Origin: DATAXP01 sp963708675 | GTDB lineage: Bacteria; Planctomycetota; Planctomycetia; Pirellulales; PNKZ01 | Reading direction: 5' to 3' | Length of the DNA: 64,000 nucleotides | NCBI GenBank assembly: GCA_963708675.1 | Contig: CAVPTO010000003.1 | Coordinates: 186,001-250,000 of the forward strand | Shown here: positions 8,293 through 17,594 of the stretch, piece by piece | How positions within the stretch are numbered: the stretch's first letter is position 1 | Layout of the letters: each line of letters opens with the position of its first letter | The notes under the pieces: generated by a model | What the model was told of the DNA's origin: nothing | What the model saw: only the letters and a program-made list of their open reading frames with translations | Databases searched by the model: none | Translations under genes and position numbers: made by a program

Positions 8293-8468
8293 GGGGCGCG
8301 TTCGTTTTTGAGCGCTTTCGACACGGCGTTCAAAAAGTCGTCAAAGGGACGACTTATTGCACAAAACCCCCGTTCTCATGGGTATGGCAATAAATCGGGG
8401 GCAAACGCCGCCCTGGCCCGACTCGCTACGATGGATGTGGTAGACGGATTGTCACAGCAGGAGTCTTC

Positions 8469-10535
8469 GTGAGCTTTCAACTCGCAAGTGCGTTCGAACC
8501 GGCGGGAGATCAGCCCAAGGCGATTGCGGCCTTGGCCGACGGCGTCCGCGAGGGGCGTCGCAGCCAGGTGCTGATGGGTGTCACCGGCAGCGGCAAGACG
8601 TTCACCATGGCGAACGTCATCAAGCAGTTCAACCGCCCCGCCCTCGTGCTGTCGCACAACAAGACGCTCGCGGCCCAGTTGTACAGCGAGTTCAAGGAGT
8701 TCTTCCCGAGCAACGCGGTCCACTACTTCGTCAGCTATTACGACTACTACCAGCCCGAGGCGTACATCCCGCAGCGCGACATCTACATCGAAAAGGACGC
8801 GTCGATCAACCAGAATATCGACCGCCTGCGTCTGGCCGCCACGAGTGCGCTGGTCAGCCGTCGCGACGTCGTGATCGTCGCCAGTGTGTCGTGCATCTAC
8901 GGCCTCGGTTCGCCTGCCGACTACAAGGCGATGATGGTCAGCCTGCGAAAAGGGATGCCGGTCGATCGCGACGACATGCTGCTCAAGTTCGTCGACATTC
9001 AATACGAGCGGAACGACATCGATTTCCAACGTGGCAAGTTTCGTGTGCGTGGCGACAGTGTCGAACTGTGGCCCAGCTACGAGGAGTTCGCATATCGCAT
9101 CGAGTTTTGGGGGGACGAGATCGACCGACTCGCGTACATCAACCCGACGAGCGGCGAGATCATCGAGAAGCGCGACGACATTTACGTCTACCCGGCCAAG
9201 CACTTCGTATTGCCCGAGGAACGCATCGCGGCGGCCATCGATTCGATCAAGCAAGAACTGGAAGATCGGCTCCAGATTTTTCGCGAACAGGGGAAGTTGC
9301 TCGAAGCCCAGCGACTTAACGCCCGCACGCGGTTCGATATCGAGATGATGCTCGAAGTCGGCTACTGCCCAGGCATCGAGAACTACAGTCGTCCGCTGAG
9401 TGGTCGACCGCCGGGGAGCATCCCCGACACGTTGTTCGATTATTTTCCGAAGGACTTTATGCTGTTCGTTGACGAGTCGCACGTGACGGTGCCGCAGATT
9501 CGCGGCATGTTCGCCGGCGATTTCAGCCGCAAGAGCACGCTCGTCGAGCACGGATTTCGACTGCCGAGCGCGCTGGACAATCGTCCGCTGAAGTTCGAGG
9601 AGTGGCAAACGAAAATCGATCAGGTGATTTACGTCTCAGCCACGCCGGCGCCTTATGAGCTTGAGCAGGCGGGTGGCGAGGTGGTCGAGCAAGTGATTCG
9701 CCCGACAGGGTTGCTCGACCCGGTGATCGACGTTGTTCCGGCTCGCGGGCAGGTGCCACATCTGCTGGAGCAAATTCGCGAGCGCGCCGCTGTGAGTGAA
9801 CGTGTGTTGGTGACGACGCTCACGAAACGAATGGCCGAGGACCTGGCGTACTATCTGACCGAGCAAGGCATCAAGTGCAAATGGTTGCACAGCGAGTTGG
9901 ATGCATTCGAACGCGTCGAACTGTTGCGCGATCTGCGCGAGGGGCATTTTGAGGCGCTCGTGGGAGTGAACCTGCTGCGGGAAGGGCTCGACTTGCCCGA
10001 GGTTTCGCTTGTGGCGGTGCTCGATGCCGACAAGGAAGGGTTCTTGCGCAGCGAGACGTCGCTGATGCAGACGATTGGCCGCGCGGCACGCAACGTCAAC
10101 GCGAAGGTGATTTTGTACGGCGACAAGGTGACGAATTCGATGCAGCGAACGATCGAGGAGACGCTGCGACGTCGCGGCATTCAAGAAGCGTACAATCGCG
10201 AGCACAACATTACGCCCGAGACGATTCGCAAAGGGATTCGTGCCGGTATTGAGTCGGAAGTTCAGGCGCACGCTCAGGCGAACGCCGCCGTGGGGCGCGC
10301 CGACGAAGTGCAGTACGTGACACAGGAGTTCCTCGACGAACTGGAGCGCGAGATGCTCGCTGCTGCCGACGAAATGAACTTCGAGCGAGCGGCGGAGCTG
10401 CGCGATCGGATCGAGCGGTTACAGGAATCGATCGGCAAGACGGTGACGGAGGCGCTTCCGGCCAGCGGCAGCCAGAAAAAGGGGGGACGTCGCAAGGGTG
10501 GCACTCGCGTGCCGCGGCCGAAGCGGAACGCGTGA
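8469..10535 (+). CDS. uvrB: UvrABC excinuclease subunit B
   Basis: The 688-aa protein is the damage-verifying helicase of nucleotide excision repair. It has Walker A GVTGSGKTFT near the N-terminus, the beta-hairpin region YYDYYQPEAYIP, DESHVTVPQIRGM, ALVGVNLLREGLDLPEV, a motif VI region QTIGRAARN, and the C-terminal UVR helix-hairpin (EMLAAADEMNFERAAELRD) that binds UvrA/UvrC. The start is GTG. Length fits the family. A basic tail (KKGGRRKGG) extends the C-terminus. It stands alone, as uvrB often does. Confidence 0.98.
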   Translation: MSFQLASAFEPAGDQPKAIAALADGVREGRRSQVLMGVTGSGKTFTMANVIKQFNRPALVLSHNKTLAAQLYSEFKEFFPSNAVHYFVSYYDYYQPEAYIPQRDIYIEKDASINQNIDRLRLAATSALVSRRDVVIVASVSCIYGLGSPADYKAMMVSLRKGMPVDRDDMLLKFVDIQYERNDIDFQRGKFRVRGDSVELWPSYEEFAYRIEFWGDEIDRLAYINPTSGEIIEKRDDIYVYPAKHFVLPEERIAAAIDSIKQELEDRLQIFREQGKLLEAQRLNARTRFDIEMMLEVGYCPGIENYSRPLSGRPPGSIPDTLFDYFPKDFMLFVDESHVTVPQIRGMFAGDFSRKSTLVEHGFRLPSALDNRPLKFEEWQTKIDQVIYVSATPAPYELEQAGGEVVEQVIRPTGLLDPVIDVVPARGQVPHLLEQIRERAAVSERVLVTTLTKRMAEDLAYYLTEQGIKCKWLHSELDAFERVELLRDLREGHFEALVGVNLLREGLDLPEVSLVAVLDADKEGFLRSETSLMQTIGRAARNVNAKVILYGDKVTNSMQRTIEETLRRRGIQEAYNREHNITPETIRKGIRAGIESEVQAHAQANAAVGRADEVQYVTQEFLDELEREMLAAADEMNFERAAELRDRIERLQESIGKTVTEALPASGSQKKGGRRKGGTRVPRPKRNA

Positions 10536-10678
10536 TCGTCTTTGCTCGACTGACATTCGCGAAAGTGACACCAGCCGGCATCGTCGGTACATTGTTTGCA
10601 TAGAAGTAGGGCCCCGAACTCTCGCCCGCCGGGTGGGAATAATCGCAAGCCAATGAGGCTCTTCTTGAAGGACAGGAC

Positions 10679-11254
10679 ATGCAAGACGACGCGCCCAGTG
10701 GTTGCGTCTCTGCCAGCGGTGGTGTCTCGACGGACGAACGGCGTCAACGGTTGGTGACGCTCGTCCACGAACATCATCGGGAGTTGTATCAGTATGCCTA
10801 CCGGCTAACCGGCTCTGGCTGGGACGCCGAGGATCTGACACAGCAGACGTTTTTGGCAGCGCAACGTAAGATCGATCAAATTCGCGACGTGGACCGGAGT
10901 CGAGCGTGGCTGTTCACGACACTTCGGCGTTGCTATTTGAAGAATCGCAGGAGACGTCAACCTACGCCTGAAGCGAATTTGGACTTCGCGATCGACACGG
11001 TGGCGGCCGAGCCGCAAGGCGACGCGTTCGACACCAGCGACTTCGACCGCGAGAGCCTGCAGCATGCGGTCGATGAGTTGCCTGCCGTGTTCAAGTTGGT
11101 GCTTTTGATGTACTACTTCGAGGAATGTTCGTATCGCGACATCGCGTCGAGTTTGCGTGTGCCGATAGGCACCGTGATGAGCCGGTTGGCGCGGGCAAAG
11201 CGTCACATCAAGGCGCGATTGTTGGCGACCTTTGAGTTGGCCCCCGGACGGTAG
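10679..11254 (+). CDS. ECF-like sigma-70 family RNA polymerase sigma factor
   Basis: The 191-aa protein has region 2 (LYQYAYRLTGSGWDAEDLTQQTFLAA; the DAEDLTQ core binds the -10 element and core polymerase) and region 4 (CSYRDIASSLRVPIGTVMSRLARAKRH, a helix-turn-helix for -35 recognition). GAAGGACAGG lies just before the ATG. The next gene encodes a membrane protein that looks like its anti-sigma factor, so activity is probably controlled by sequestration. Confidence 0.9.
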   Translation: MQDDAPSGCVSASGGVSTDERRQRLVTLVHEHHRELYQYAYRLTGSGWDAEDLTQQTFLAAQRKIDQIRDVDRSRAWLFTTLRRCYLKNRRRRQPTPEANLDFAIDTVAAEPQGDAFDTSDFDRESLQHAVDELPAVFKLVLLMYYFEECSYRDIASSLRVPIGTVMSRLARAKRHIKARLLATFELAPGR

Positions 11255-11300
11255 TTGGCGAAACATTCGATCATGGACGGTTGACGCGGATGGGACTGCC

Positions 11301-12002
11301 ATGAGTACCAGACGACCGCAGCGAGCGCAGGACGACGCCACGGATCGACGGCTGAGCGACGCGCTTCGTCGGGTCGACGTGCCGCCGGGGTTGGCCGAGC
11401 GGATCTTCGCGCGGCTTGGATCGGCCGAGTCGCATGCGAAAACGTCGTTGGTTGCCGCGCCGATTGCGGCATCGACGAACGCGCGTCGTCGATGGCTGGC
11501 GCGTACGAGCACGGCGCTTGCGGCCTGTGCCGCCGGCTTACTGATTGCCTGGATGATATGGCCATCGAGCGAGGACGAACTCGATAGCGAGCGCGTGATG
11601 CACCTGGCACGGTCGTTGAACGAACCCTGGGACGCGACGACCGGGATGTCGATCGCCGAAAAAACGCCCCCTACGAAGTACGATGCGGGTCCGCATGTGA
11701 TGTTGAATGCCGAGACACGATGGCGGCCGATCGATCGCGGCTTTGCCGGGCGCAAAGGGGTCGCTTACGACATCACCGCTCGCGATCGACAACATGCGCG
11801 ATTGTTCGTCGTCGATCTGCGACCGCCGCGCGGCGCTCCCGAGTTGCGTGGGCTTCCGCACGCGCCGATGCAAGGCGTTCTATCGACAGGCGGCGTGACG
11901 ACGTCGGCATGGACCGATGGAACGCGAGTCTATGTGCTTGTCGTCGAAGGAAACGAGAACGCTTTGCGGGCGTTTCTGCGTCAACCGGGTGCGATGGCGT
12001 AG
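11301..12002 (+). CDS. Probable membrane anti-sigma factor
   Basis: The 233-aa protein starts about 46 bases after the sigma gene. An N-terminal cytoplasmic part includes RRLSDALRRVDVPPGLAERI. One transmembrane helix follows (about 75-92, TALAACAAGLLIAWMIW), then an extracytoplasmic region of about 140 residues. It lacks an obvious zinc-binding HxxxCxxC motif. The anti-sigma call rests on order and topology and is inference; the external domain might sense envelope signals. Confidence 0.65.
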   Translation: MSTRRPQRAQDDATDRRLSDALRRVDVPPGLAERIFARLGSAESHAKTSLVAAPIAASTNARRRWLARTSTALAACAAGLLIAWMIWPSSEDELDSERVMHLARSLNEPWDATTGMSIAEKTPPTKYDAGPHVMLNAETRWRPIDRGFAGRKGVAYDITARDRQHARLFVVDLRPPRGAPELRGLPHAPMQGVLSTGGVTTSAWTDGTRVYVLVVEGNENALRAFLRQPGAMA

Positions 12003-12157
12003 CATCGTGCTGCCAGCAGACATCGCGTGCTGTCACGGCATAATTGCGCAAGTCGCTAAACTCGACCACCCCGCAAGGCCGAAATCGTTCATAGCGTCCA
12101 ACAGTGCTGCAAAGCCTGACCAGGGGGGACGCGCAAGACCTTTTGGAGACTGCGCAC

Positions 12158-12595
12158 ATGAAACGTCACGCCATTGTTGCTGCACTGTTGTTGGCCGGCG
12201 CCGGCGGAAGCTTACGAGCCGACGACGCACCTCGCCCGTTGAGCCCGGGGCACACGGCCGCCTCGCACGCCACGGACCCTAGCTTCACCATGACTCCGCT
12301 GACGCCGACGCCTGAGATGTGGTACTACGAGCAGGAGAAGCGCGAGCGTTCCGATCGGAAGGCCGCCGTGCGCCGAAAAGCCGAGTTTGATACCGCCCAG
12401 CGTCAGCAACGGCTGGCGATGATGGCCTGGTATGGAATCTCGCCGTCGCGACCGACAATGATTTGCACGCCGTTCACCGGTTCATCGTCGGGGCAAAGCG
12501 GAGGTCCGAACGGTCGTGACATCCGGCACGCCGGATCGGGAACGACCGCTGGAGCCGTCATGATTCAACCGCCTGTTTCGATGTTCATTCGCTAG
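12158..12595 (+). CDS. Small secreted protein, unknown
   Basis: The 145-aa product starts with a clear signal peptide (MKRHAIVAALLLAGAGG, probable cleavage near LRA). GGAG sits 9 bases upstream of the ATG. The mature part has a charged, helical middle (YYEQEKRERSDRKAAVRRK) and a Gly/Ser-rich end. No domain is recognised. It follows the sigma/anti-sigma pair but is separated by about 155 bases, so it may be an independent unit. Confidence 0.7.
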   Translation: MKRHAIVAALLLAGAGGSLRADDAPRPLSPGHTAASHATDPSFTMTPLTPTPEMWYYEQEKRERSDRKAAVRRKAEFDTAQRQQRLAMMAWYGISPSRPTMICTPFTGSSSGQSGGPNGRDIRHAGSGTTAGAVMIQPPVSMFIR

Positions 12596-12743
12596 TGCTT
12601 GCTAGAGCACAGCTTGTGAAAGCGTTCGACCGTTTTTGGCGAAGGATGGCTGCCCATTCCGCCAAGGCGGCGTGGCTTATCTTCTGTTGACGGACGACAC
12701 TTGCTAAGATTCGCCGCTTCGTAATCTACGAGCGGAGACGATC

Positions 12744-13595
12744 TTGCAAGACGCTGGCATTCTCGGGCGGTGCTATCGCTGGGCGGTTGCCATCGTGGCA
12801 TCGTGCGCGCTCTTAGGATGCATGAGCCTCGGCGAACAACCGAGCATGTTGCCGGTTCGCAACGCGGTGGTGTTCGATCAGTTGGTCGTTTACAGCAACT
12901 TTCAGTTGCCGAAGCACGATCGCATGCTCGACGATCTGCGTGTGCTTCGAGGCGATGTGATGGGGCGGCTCGCTCTCGAAGGTTCGGAAGAGCCGATCCA
13001 CGTCTACCTGTTCGAAACCGAGGATCGCTTTCGCCAGTTTCTCGCGAAGCAGTATCCCGAGTTGCCGGCGCGGCGAGCGTTCTTCATCGAAAGCGACAAC
13101 CGACTCGCTGTCTACGCTCAATGGGGCGATCGCGTGGCCGAGGACTTGCGTCACGAGGTCACGCACGGATACGTGCACACCGTGGTCCGCGACATTCCGT
13201 TGTGGATTGACGAAGGCATCGCTGAGTACTTCGAAGTTCCTCGCCTGGGTGAAGGCGTCAATCGTCCTCACGTTCGATTGTTGCTGACGCGATACCAGCG
13301 CGACGGATGGCGGCCGAACCTGGCCCGGCTTGAACGCATGCGCAGCGTTGAAGAGATGAAGCAAGAAGACTACGCTGAGGCGTGGGCTTGGACGCATTGG
13401 ATGCTCGACACGGAGCCGCGACGCCGCGAGCTGTTGCAGCATTATCTGCAAACGGTTGGCAAGCACGGATCGGCTGAACCACTGTCGTCGACCATCGAGC
13501 CCGGTGATCCCGATGCCGAAGCGGCGTTGATGGTGCATCTGCACACCTTGGCCGCGAAAGTCGGTGGCGATCAAAAGCAGGCTGCGGGCCGCTAG
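12744..13595 (+). CDS. Gluzincin-type metallopeptidase lipoprotein
   Basis: The TTG start is preceded by GGAG. The first 26 residues form a lipoprotein signal ending CALLGC. The central motif is HEVTH (137-141), followed 15 residues later by DEGIAEYFE, which supplies the third zinc ligand Glu. This HExxH...E arrangement is that of gluzincin peptidases like DUF1570/peptidase MA-like proteins. It would act at the outer face of a membrane. Substrate unknown. Confidence 0.75.
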   Translation: MQDAGILGRCYRWAVAIVASCALLGCMSLGEQPSMLPVRNAVVFDQLVVYSNFQLPKHDRMLDDLRVLRGDVMGRLALEGSEEPIHVYLFETEDRFRQFLAKQYPELPARRAFFIESDNRLAVYAQWGDRVAEDLRHEVTHGYVHTVVRDIPLWIDEGIAEYFEVPRLGEGVNRPHVRLLLTRYQRDGWRPNLARLERMRSVEEMKQEDYAEAWAWTHWMLDTEPRRRELLQHYLQTVGKHGSAEPLSSTIEPGDPDAEAALMVHLHTLAAKVGGDQKQAAGR

Positions 13596-13601
13596 GCAGC
13601 G

Positions 13602-14570
13602 TCAGTGTCCTTGCGAAAACTCGTCCTTGCGAAACACCGCGCCGTGATCGACCTCGCGGAAGCCCAGCTTCGCGTAGAGCTGGCGAGCTGCGGTGTTCGA
13701 CTCCATCGTTTGAACCTCGATCATCGAGGCCCCCTGCACCGCACAGTGCCGAAACGATTCGGAAAGCAGATAGGTCGCCAATCCCGAGCGGCGGTGCTCG
13801 GCATCGACTTCCAAGTCGAGGAGCCCGGCCGCGTGAACGCCCCAGCTCGAAGCCAGCGGTTGCAGATTCCAGAACATCGCAGACGCAACGATGTTGCCGC
13901 CGACGTTCTCAACGAGTTCCAGCCTGATACGATCGAATGGTCCCCAGGTGCAAGCCTCCCACCACGTTCGCGGGGGCGGATCGTTCTTCACGCGCAGCGT
14001 ACAGCGACGGCGGATTTGAATCTGTTGTCGATCCATCGGAGCGCGGAAGCCCGCGAGGTCGCGCTGCAAGACGACCGTACGATCGATCTCACGATAACCA
14101 CCGGCTCGAAAAAGCTGCTGTGCGCGTGGACCTGAGTCGAGAACGCCCGGAAGCTCACTACCGCCATATAAACCGAGGTAGAAACCGTTCAGCGGTTTAA
14201 TGCCGCCCGCGTAGAGCACCTGAGCGCCGCGACGGCGTAGATAATCCTCGCTGCGACGCAACAGCTCGACGGCGATGCCCTGCCGTTGATAGTTCGGCCG
14301 CACCATGAGCATCGACGTCACGCCCCACTGGGTCGACATGTCCTTTTCTTCGTCGCAGGGACCGAAGCTCGCATGTGCGAACCCGACGGGCACATCGTCG
14401 TCGAACGCCATCACGAGGCCTTCGCGATCGAAGTAAGGCTTGGCGAGGACAAGCGTCTCGAGCAGATCGATCGACAGCGGCTGCATGAGGCCGCGCTCGC
14501 GAGGTTGGGCTCGCCAGATTTCGACGAGATGAGGCGGATCGCTGTTGAGAAACGGACGATACGAAATCAA
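13602..14570 (-). CDS. Tandem GNAT N-acetyltransferase
   Basis: The 322-aa protein has two GNAT folds, the layout seen in mycothiol synthase MshD and many planctomycete proteins. The first acetyl-CoA binding loop is VRPNYQRQGIAVELL (about 92-106); the second is VDAEHRRSGLATYLL (about 251-265), followed by the typical NTAARQLYAKLGFREV motif. Substrate is unknown. It lies 15 bases downstream of the Rieske gene and is probably co-transcribed with it. Confidence 0.85.
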   Translation of the reverse strand: MISYRPFLNSDPPHLVEIWRAQPRERGLMQPLSIDLLETLVLAKPYFDREGLVMAFDDDVPVGFAHASFGPCDEEKDMSTQWGVTSMLMVRPNYQRQGIAVELLRRSEDYLRRRGAQVLYAGGIKPLNGFYLGLYGGSELPGVLDSGPRAQQLFRAGGYREIDRTVVLQRDLAGFRAPMDRQQIQIRRRCTLRVKNDPPPRTWWEACTWGPFDRIRLELVENVGGNIVASAMFWNLQPLASSWGVHAAGLLDLEVDAEHRRSGLATYLLSESFRHCAVQGASMIEVQTMESNTAARQLYAKLGFREVDHGAVFRKDEFSQGH

Positions 14571-14585
14571 GCAAGCCTGCCGATG

Positions 14586-14897
14586 TTATCGATCGAGATT
14601 CACAAAGATCGCCCCATCATCCACTCGCACCTCGAAGGTCGGTTGCCGCAGGTTGCGATTCAACTGATGCTCGCCGCTGCGAACGTCGAATTGCCAACCA
14701 TGCCACGGGCACGTCACGATGTCATTTGTGACGCAGCCTTGTCCGAGCGGACCGCCTTGATGCGGACACACGCCATCTAAAGCGTAGAACTGTCCGTCGA
14801 CGTTGAACAGCGCGATCATCGTATCTTCGGCGACGAGTTCCTTCGACGACCCCGGTGGGCAGTCGGCCGACTTCGCTATTTCGATCCATCGCGGCAT
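14586..14897 (-). CDS. Rieske [2Fe-2S] ferredoxin
   Basis: The 103-aa protein is a stand-alone Rieske domain. Cluster ligands are C44 and H46 (CPHQGG) and C63 and H66 (CPWHGW). It has no membrane anchor and no oxygenase part, which fits soluble ferredoxins of the NirD/BphF type that pass electrons to an oxygenase or reductase. No such partner is adjacent. The downstream GNAT gene follows closely. Confidence 0.93.
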   Translation of the reverse strand: MPRWIEIAKSADCPPGSSKELVAEDTMIALFNVDGQFYALDGVCPHQGGPLGQGCVTNDIVTCPWHGWQFDVRSGEHQLNRNLRQPTFEVRVDDGAIFVNLDR

Positions 14898-14937
14898 GGT
14901 AGCAGTATCAGTTCCCGAACCGCTGTCGGTTTCGCAC

Positions 14938-16026
14938 TTACTTCGCCTTGATCTTTCGCGCTTTTAGCGACGGGTCCGAAGCAAGGGGCAGCATGACGGC
15001 GCGACCGGTCTCGGCGGCCTTGTAGATGCCCAGGATGATCTCGACACTGCGACGACCTTCGGCGCCGTCGACGGCTGGCTTGCGGTTCTTGCGGATCGCG
15101 TCGACAACGTCGGCAAACTGATGCGCGTGGCCGTGGAAACCGATCGCCGCCGGGTCGCTAGCGCCGCCGCCAGTGCTCTTGCGTGCGCTCATGGCTTTGT
15201 GCACCTCGGCGTCGCGGCGGTTGGGCTTCGCGAAATCCCAGCGAACGATGTCCTCTTCTTCCATCGCCGCCGAACCGGCCGAGCCGTGCAGTTCAAGCCG
15301 CTTGAGGTAACCGGGATAGGCGGCCGTCGTCGCTTCGATCGTGCCAAGAGCGCCGCTCTCGAATCGCACGGTGGCAATCGCGGTGTCTTCGACCGCGATG
15401 CGCTGGTGCGCGAGCGTCGCCGTCTGTGCGCGAATCTCGACGATCGGTCCCATCAGCCATGTGAGCAGATCGACACTGTGGATCGCCTGGTTCATCAACG
15501 CGCCGCCGCCGTCGAGTTCCCAAGTGCCGCGCCATCGACCGCTATCGTAATACTCCTGCGACCGAAACCATTTCACGTAAGCGTCGCCGATCGTCAGCTT
15601 GCCGAAGCGATTGCTGTCGACGGCGCGCTTCATCTCGAGCGTCGAATCGTGAAAGCGCGACGGGAAGATGGCCGAGCACTTCACGCCGGCCTTCTCGCAT
15701 TCGTTGATGATCTTGTCGCAGCGCTTGAGCGTGATCTCGAGCGGCTTCTCGACGATGACGTGCTTGCCAGCGCGGGCAGCAGCGACGGCGGGTTCCATGT
15801 GAGCGCCGCTCGGGGTGCCGATCGTCACAACATCCACACCCGGGTCGGCGAGCATCTTATCGAGATCGGTGTACGGCTTGCAGCCGACGCTCGCCGCCAG
15901 TCGTTCGGCCGAGGCCGCGAAGGTATCGAAGCAGGCGACGAGCTTAGCGCCGCGTGTTGCTTGGATGGCCTTGGCGTGAAAGTTGGCGATCATACCGCAG
16001 CCGATAATGCCGAAACCCAGTGCCAT
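14938..16026 (-). CDS. Gfo/Idh/MocA-family oxidoreductase
   Basis: The 362-aa protein has the Rossmann start GIIGCGMIANFHAKAI, the family signature EKPLEIT with the conserved Lys (VIVEKP), and the C-terminal substrate domain with GGGALMNQAIHSVDLL. Such NAD(P)-dependent enzymes act on sugars or inositols. Planctomycetes have many paralogues and substrate cannot be read here. It is a single gene between the Rieske gene and a palindrome. Confidence 0.93.
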   Translation of the reverse strand: MALGFGIIGCGMIANFHAKAIQATRGAKLVACFDTFAASAERLAASVGCKPYTDLDKMLADPGVDVVTIGTPSGAHMEPAVAAARAGKHVIVEKPLEITLKRCDKIINECEKAGVKCSAIFPSRFHDSTLEMKRAVDSNRFGKLTIGDAYVKWFRSQEYYDSGRWRGTWELDGGGALMNQAIHSVDLLTWLMGPIVEIRAQTATLAHQRIAVEDTAIATVRFESGALGTIEATTAAYPGYLKRLELHGSAGSAAMEEEDIVRWDFAKPNRRDAEVHKAMSARKSTGGGASDPAAIGFHGHAHQFADVVDAIRKNRKPAVDGAEGRRSVEIILGIYKAAETGRAVMLPLASDPSLKARKIKAK

Positions 16027-16137
16027 GAATGCCCTTTATTCGAGATGCGAGCGTCAAAGTTGTTCGTCGAGGCAGAGCGACGATTATAGAAAGGGCACGA
16101 TCCGCGAAATAGCCCCGAGCTATGTGCGGGGCACTTC

Positions 16138-16224
16138 TGTAGGGAACGCCCTCTGTGGCGTTCCGTGAGTTGCTCCCGGCGCACAAGCCCGCACTGCGGA
16201 ACGCCACGGAGGGCGTTCCCTACA
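16138..16224. repeat. Long palindrome, family GGAACGCCCTCYGTGGCGTTCC, copy 1
   Basis: Arms 16138-16165 and 16197-16224 are inverted copies of about 28 bases with one mismatch. A related copy lies at 45922-46009, so it is a dispersed family. It lies between two genes that both point left. Confidence 0.85.
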
Positions 16225-16244
16225 GCGCTTTGGGATAGACAGCG

Positions 16245-17582
16245 CTAACTGAACAGCTCGCGGATGACTTCGCCCCCTTCGACGAGCTTGATCGGTCGCT
16301 CGTCGGCGGTGACGTATTCTTGGTGCGGGTCGAGGCCCAGCACTTTGCAGAAGCTCACGAACAGATCGGGCACCGACACCGGGCGATCGGTCACGTCCTT
16401 GCCATCGGCATCGGTAGCGCCGATGACTTGCCCACCATGAACGCCGCCACCGGCCAACGCCGAAATCCAGCCGGTAGGGTAGTGATCGCGGCCACCGTCA
16501 GTCTTGAGCTTCGGCGTGCGGCCGAACTCGCCCATCCACACGACGAGCGTGTCGTCGAGCATGCCACGATCCGCCAAGTCGGTGAGCAGCGTCGAGTACG
16601 CGGGATCGACCTCGTTGCACAAGTAAGGCGTATCTTCGAAGCCCTTCTTGTGAGTGTCCCAACCCTGGTCGTTGCGGCTGCCGGTACTGATGACCTCGAT
16701 AAAGCTGACGCCTTGCTCGACCAATCGACGCGCCAACAGACAGCCTTGGCCGAACGGCGTGCGACCGTAAGCGTCGCGGAGCGCTTCGGGTTCGCTCTTC
16801 AGATCGAGCGTTTCGAGCCGTGGGCTGAGCACGAACTGCGTGGCGCGTTGATAAACTTGCTGCTTCTCCGCGACGGCCTCGGCGCCACCGATGCTCGCGA
16901 ACTCTTTGTCCCACTTGTCGGCCAATGCAAGCCGACGTTTGAGCACCTTCGTGGGCACTGCGGACGCGAGGTTTGGAGGCAATCGTTCTGGATTGTCGAT
17001 CTTGAACGGTGCATAGCGCACGCCCAGCACGCCGGCGTCGACGTCGCGCGTCAGAATGCGAGGTTTGCCAATGCGCACGAACGACGGAAGGTCCATCTGC
17101 GGATCTTCGCGATCGCGCGCGACGACGGAACCAAAAGCGGGATAACGAATCGCCGGCGACAGCGCATAACCGGTTCTTACGAGCGCGATCGCACGGTCGT
17201 GTTCGGCCTCTTTGCTCTTCATCGAACGAATCAGAGCAATGCGATCCATCACCTGCGCGGTCTTCGGCCAATACTCGGCGAACTCGACACCGGGGACTTT
17301 CGTCGAGATGGCGGTCGCGGGGCCTTGGAACTCGGAGCCGATTTTCGGGTTGAACGTGTCGTACTGGCTTGGCCCGCCGTCCATCCACAACAGAATCATC
17401 GCCTTGCCGCGGCGACGCAACTCGTCGGCACGCGCCATGAGCATGTCGCGCCAGCCGAGCTGCATCGCGCCGAGTTTTATGGCGCCGACGCCGGCCATTC
17501 CGGTGCCCATCGCCTTCAAGAAACTGCGACGTTGAATGACGCCGTCGCGCGTGACGCCGAGATCGAGAACGGAACGTAACAT
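16245..17582 (-). CDS. DUF1501 domain protein, Tat-exported
   Basis: The 445-aa protein starts with a twin-arginine-like signal (RRSFLKAMGTGMAGVGAIKLG) and carries the DUF1501 signatures ILLWMDGGPSQYDTFNPK, TGSRNDQGWDTHKKG and VVWMGEFGRTPK. The fold is related to sulfatase/alkaline phosphatase-like hydrolases. It lies 12 bases after a DUF1549/DUF1553 protein gene, the usual planctomycete pairing. The pair is thought to act at the cell envelope, function unproven. Confidence 0.95.
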   Translation of the reverse strand: MLRSVLDLGVTRDGVIQRRSFLKAMGTGMAGVGAIKLGAMQLGWRDMLMARADELRRRGKAMILLWMDGGPSQYDTFNPKIGSEFQGPATAISTKVPGVEFAEYWPKTAQVMDRIALIRSMKSKEAEHDRAIALVRTGYALSPAIRYPAFGSVVARDREDPQMDLPSFVRIGKPRILTRDVDAGVLGVRYAPFKIDNPERLPPNLASAVPTKVLKRRLALADKWDKEFASIGGAEAVAEKQQVYQRATQFVLSPRLETLDLKSEPEALRDAYGRTPFGQGCLLARRLVEQGVSFIEVISTGSRNDQGWDTHKKGFEDTPYLCNEVDPAYSTLLTDLADRGMLDDTLVVWMGEFGRTPKLKTDGGRDHYPTGWISALAGGGVHGGQVIGATDADGKDVTDRPVSVPDLFVSFCKVLGLDPHQEYVTADERPIKLVEGGEVIRELFS

Positions 17583-17594
17583 GGCGACCAGCCC

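Noticed and set aside
8376..9608. 410-codon frame antisense to uvrB
   Set aside because: It is a high-GC shadow of uvrB codons and lacks domain features.
16320..17579. 419-codon frame antisense to the DUF1501 gene
   Set aside because: It mirrors the codon bias of the real gene, with no recognisable motif.
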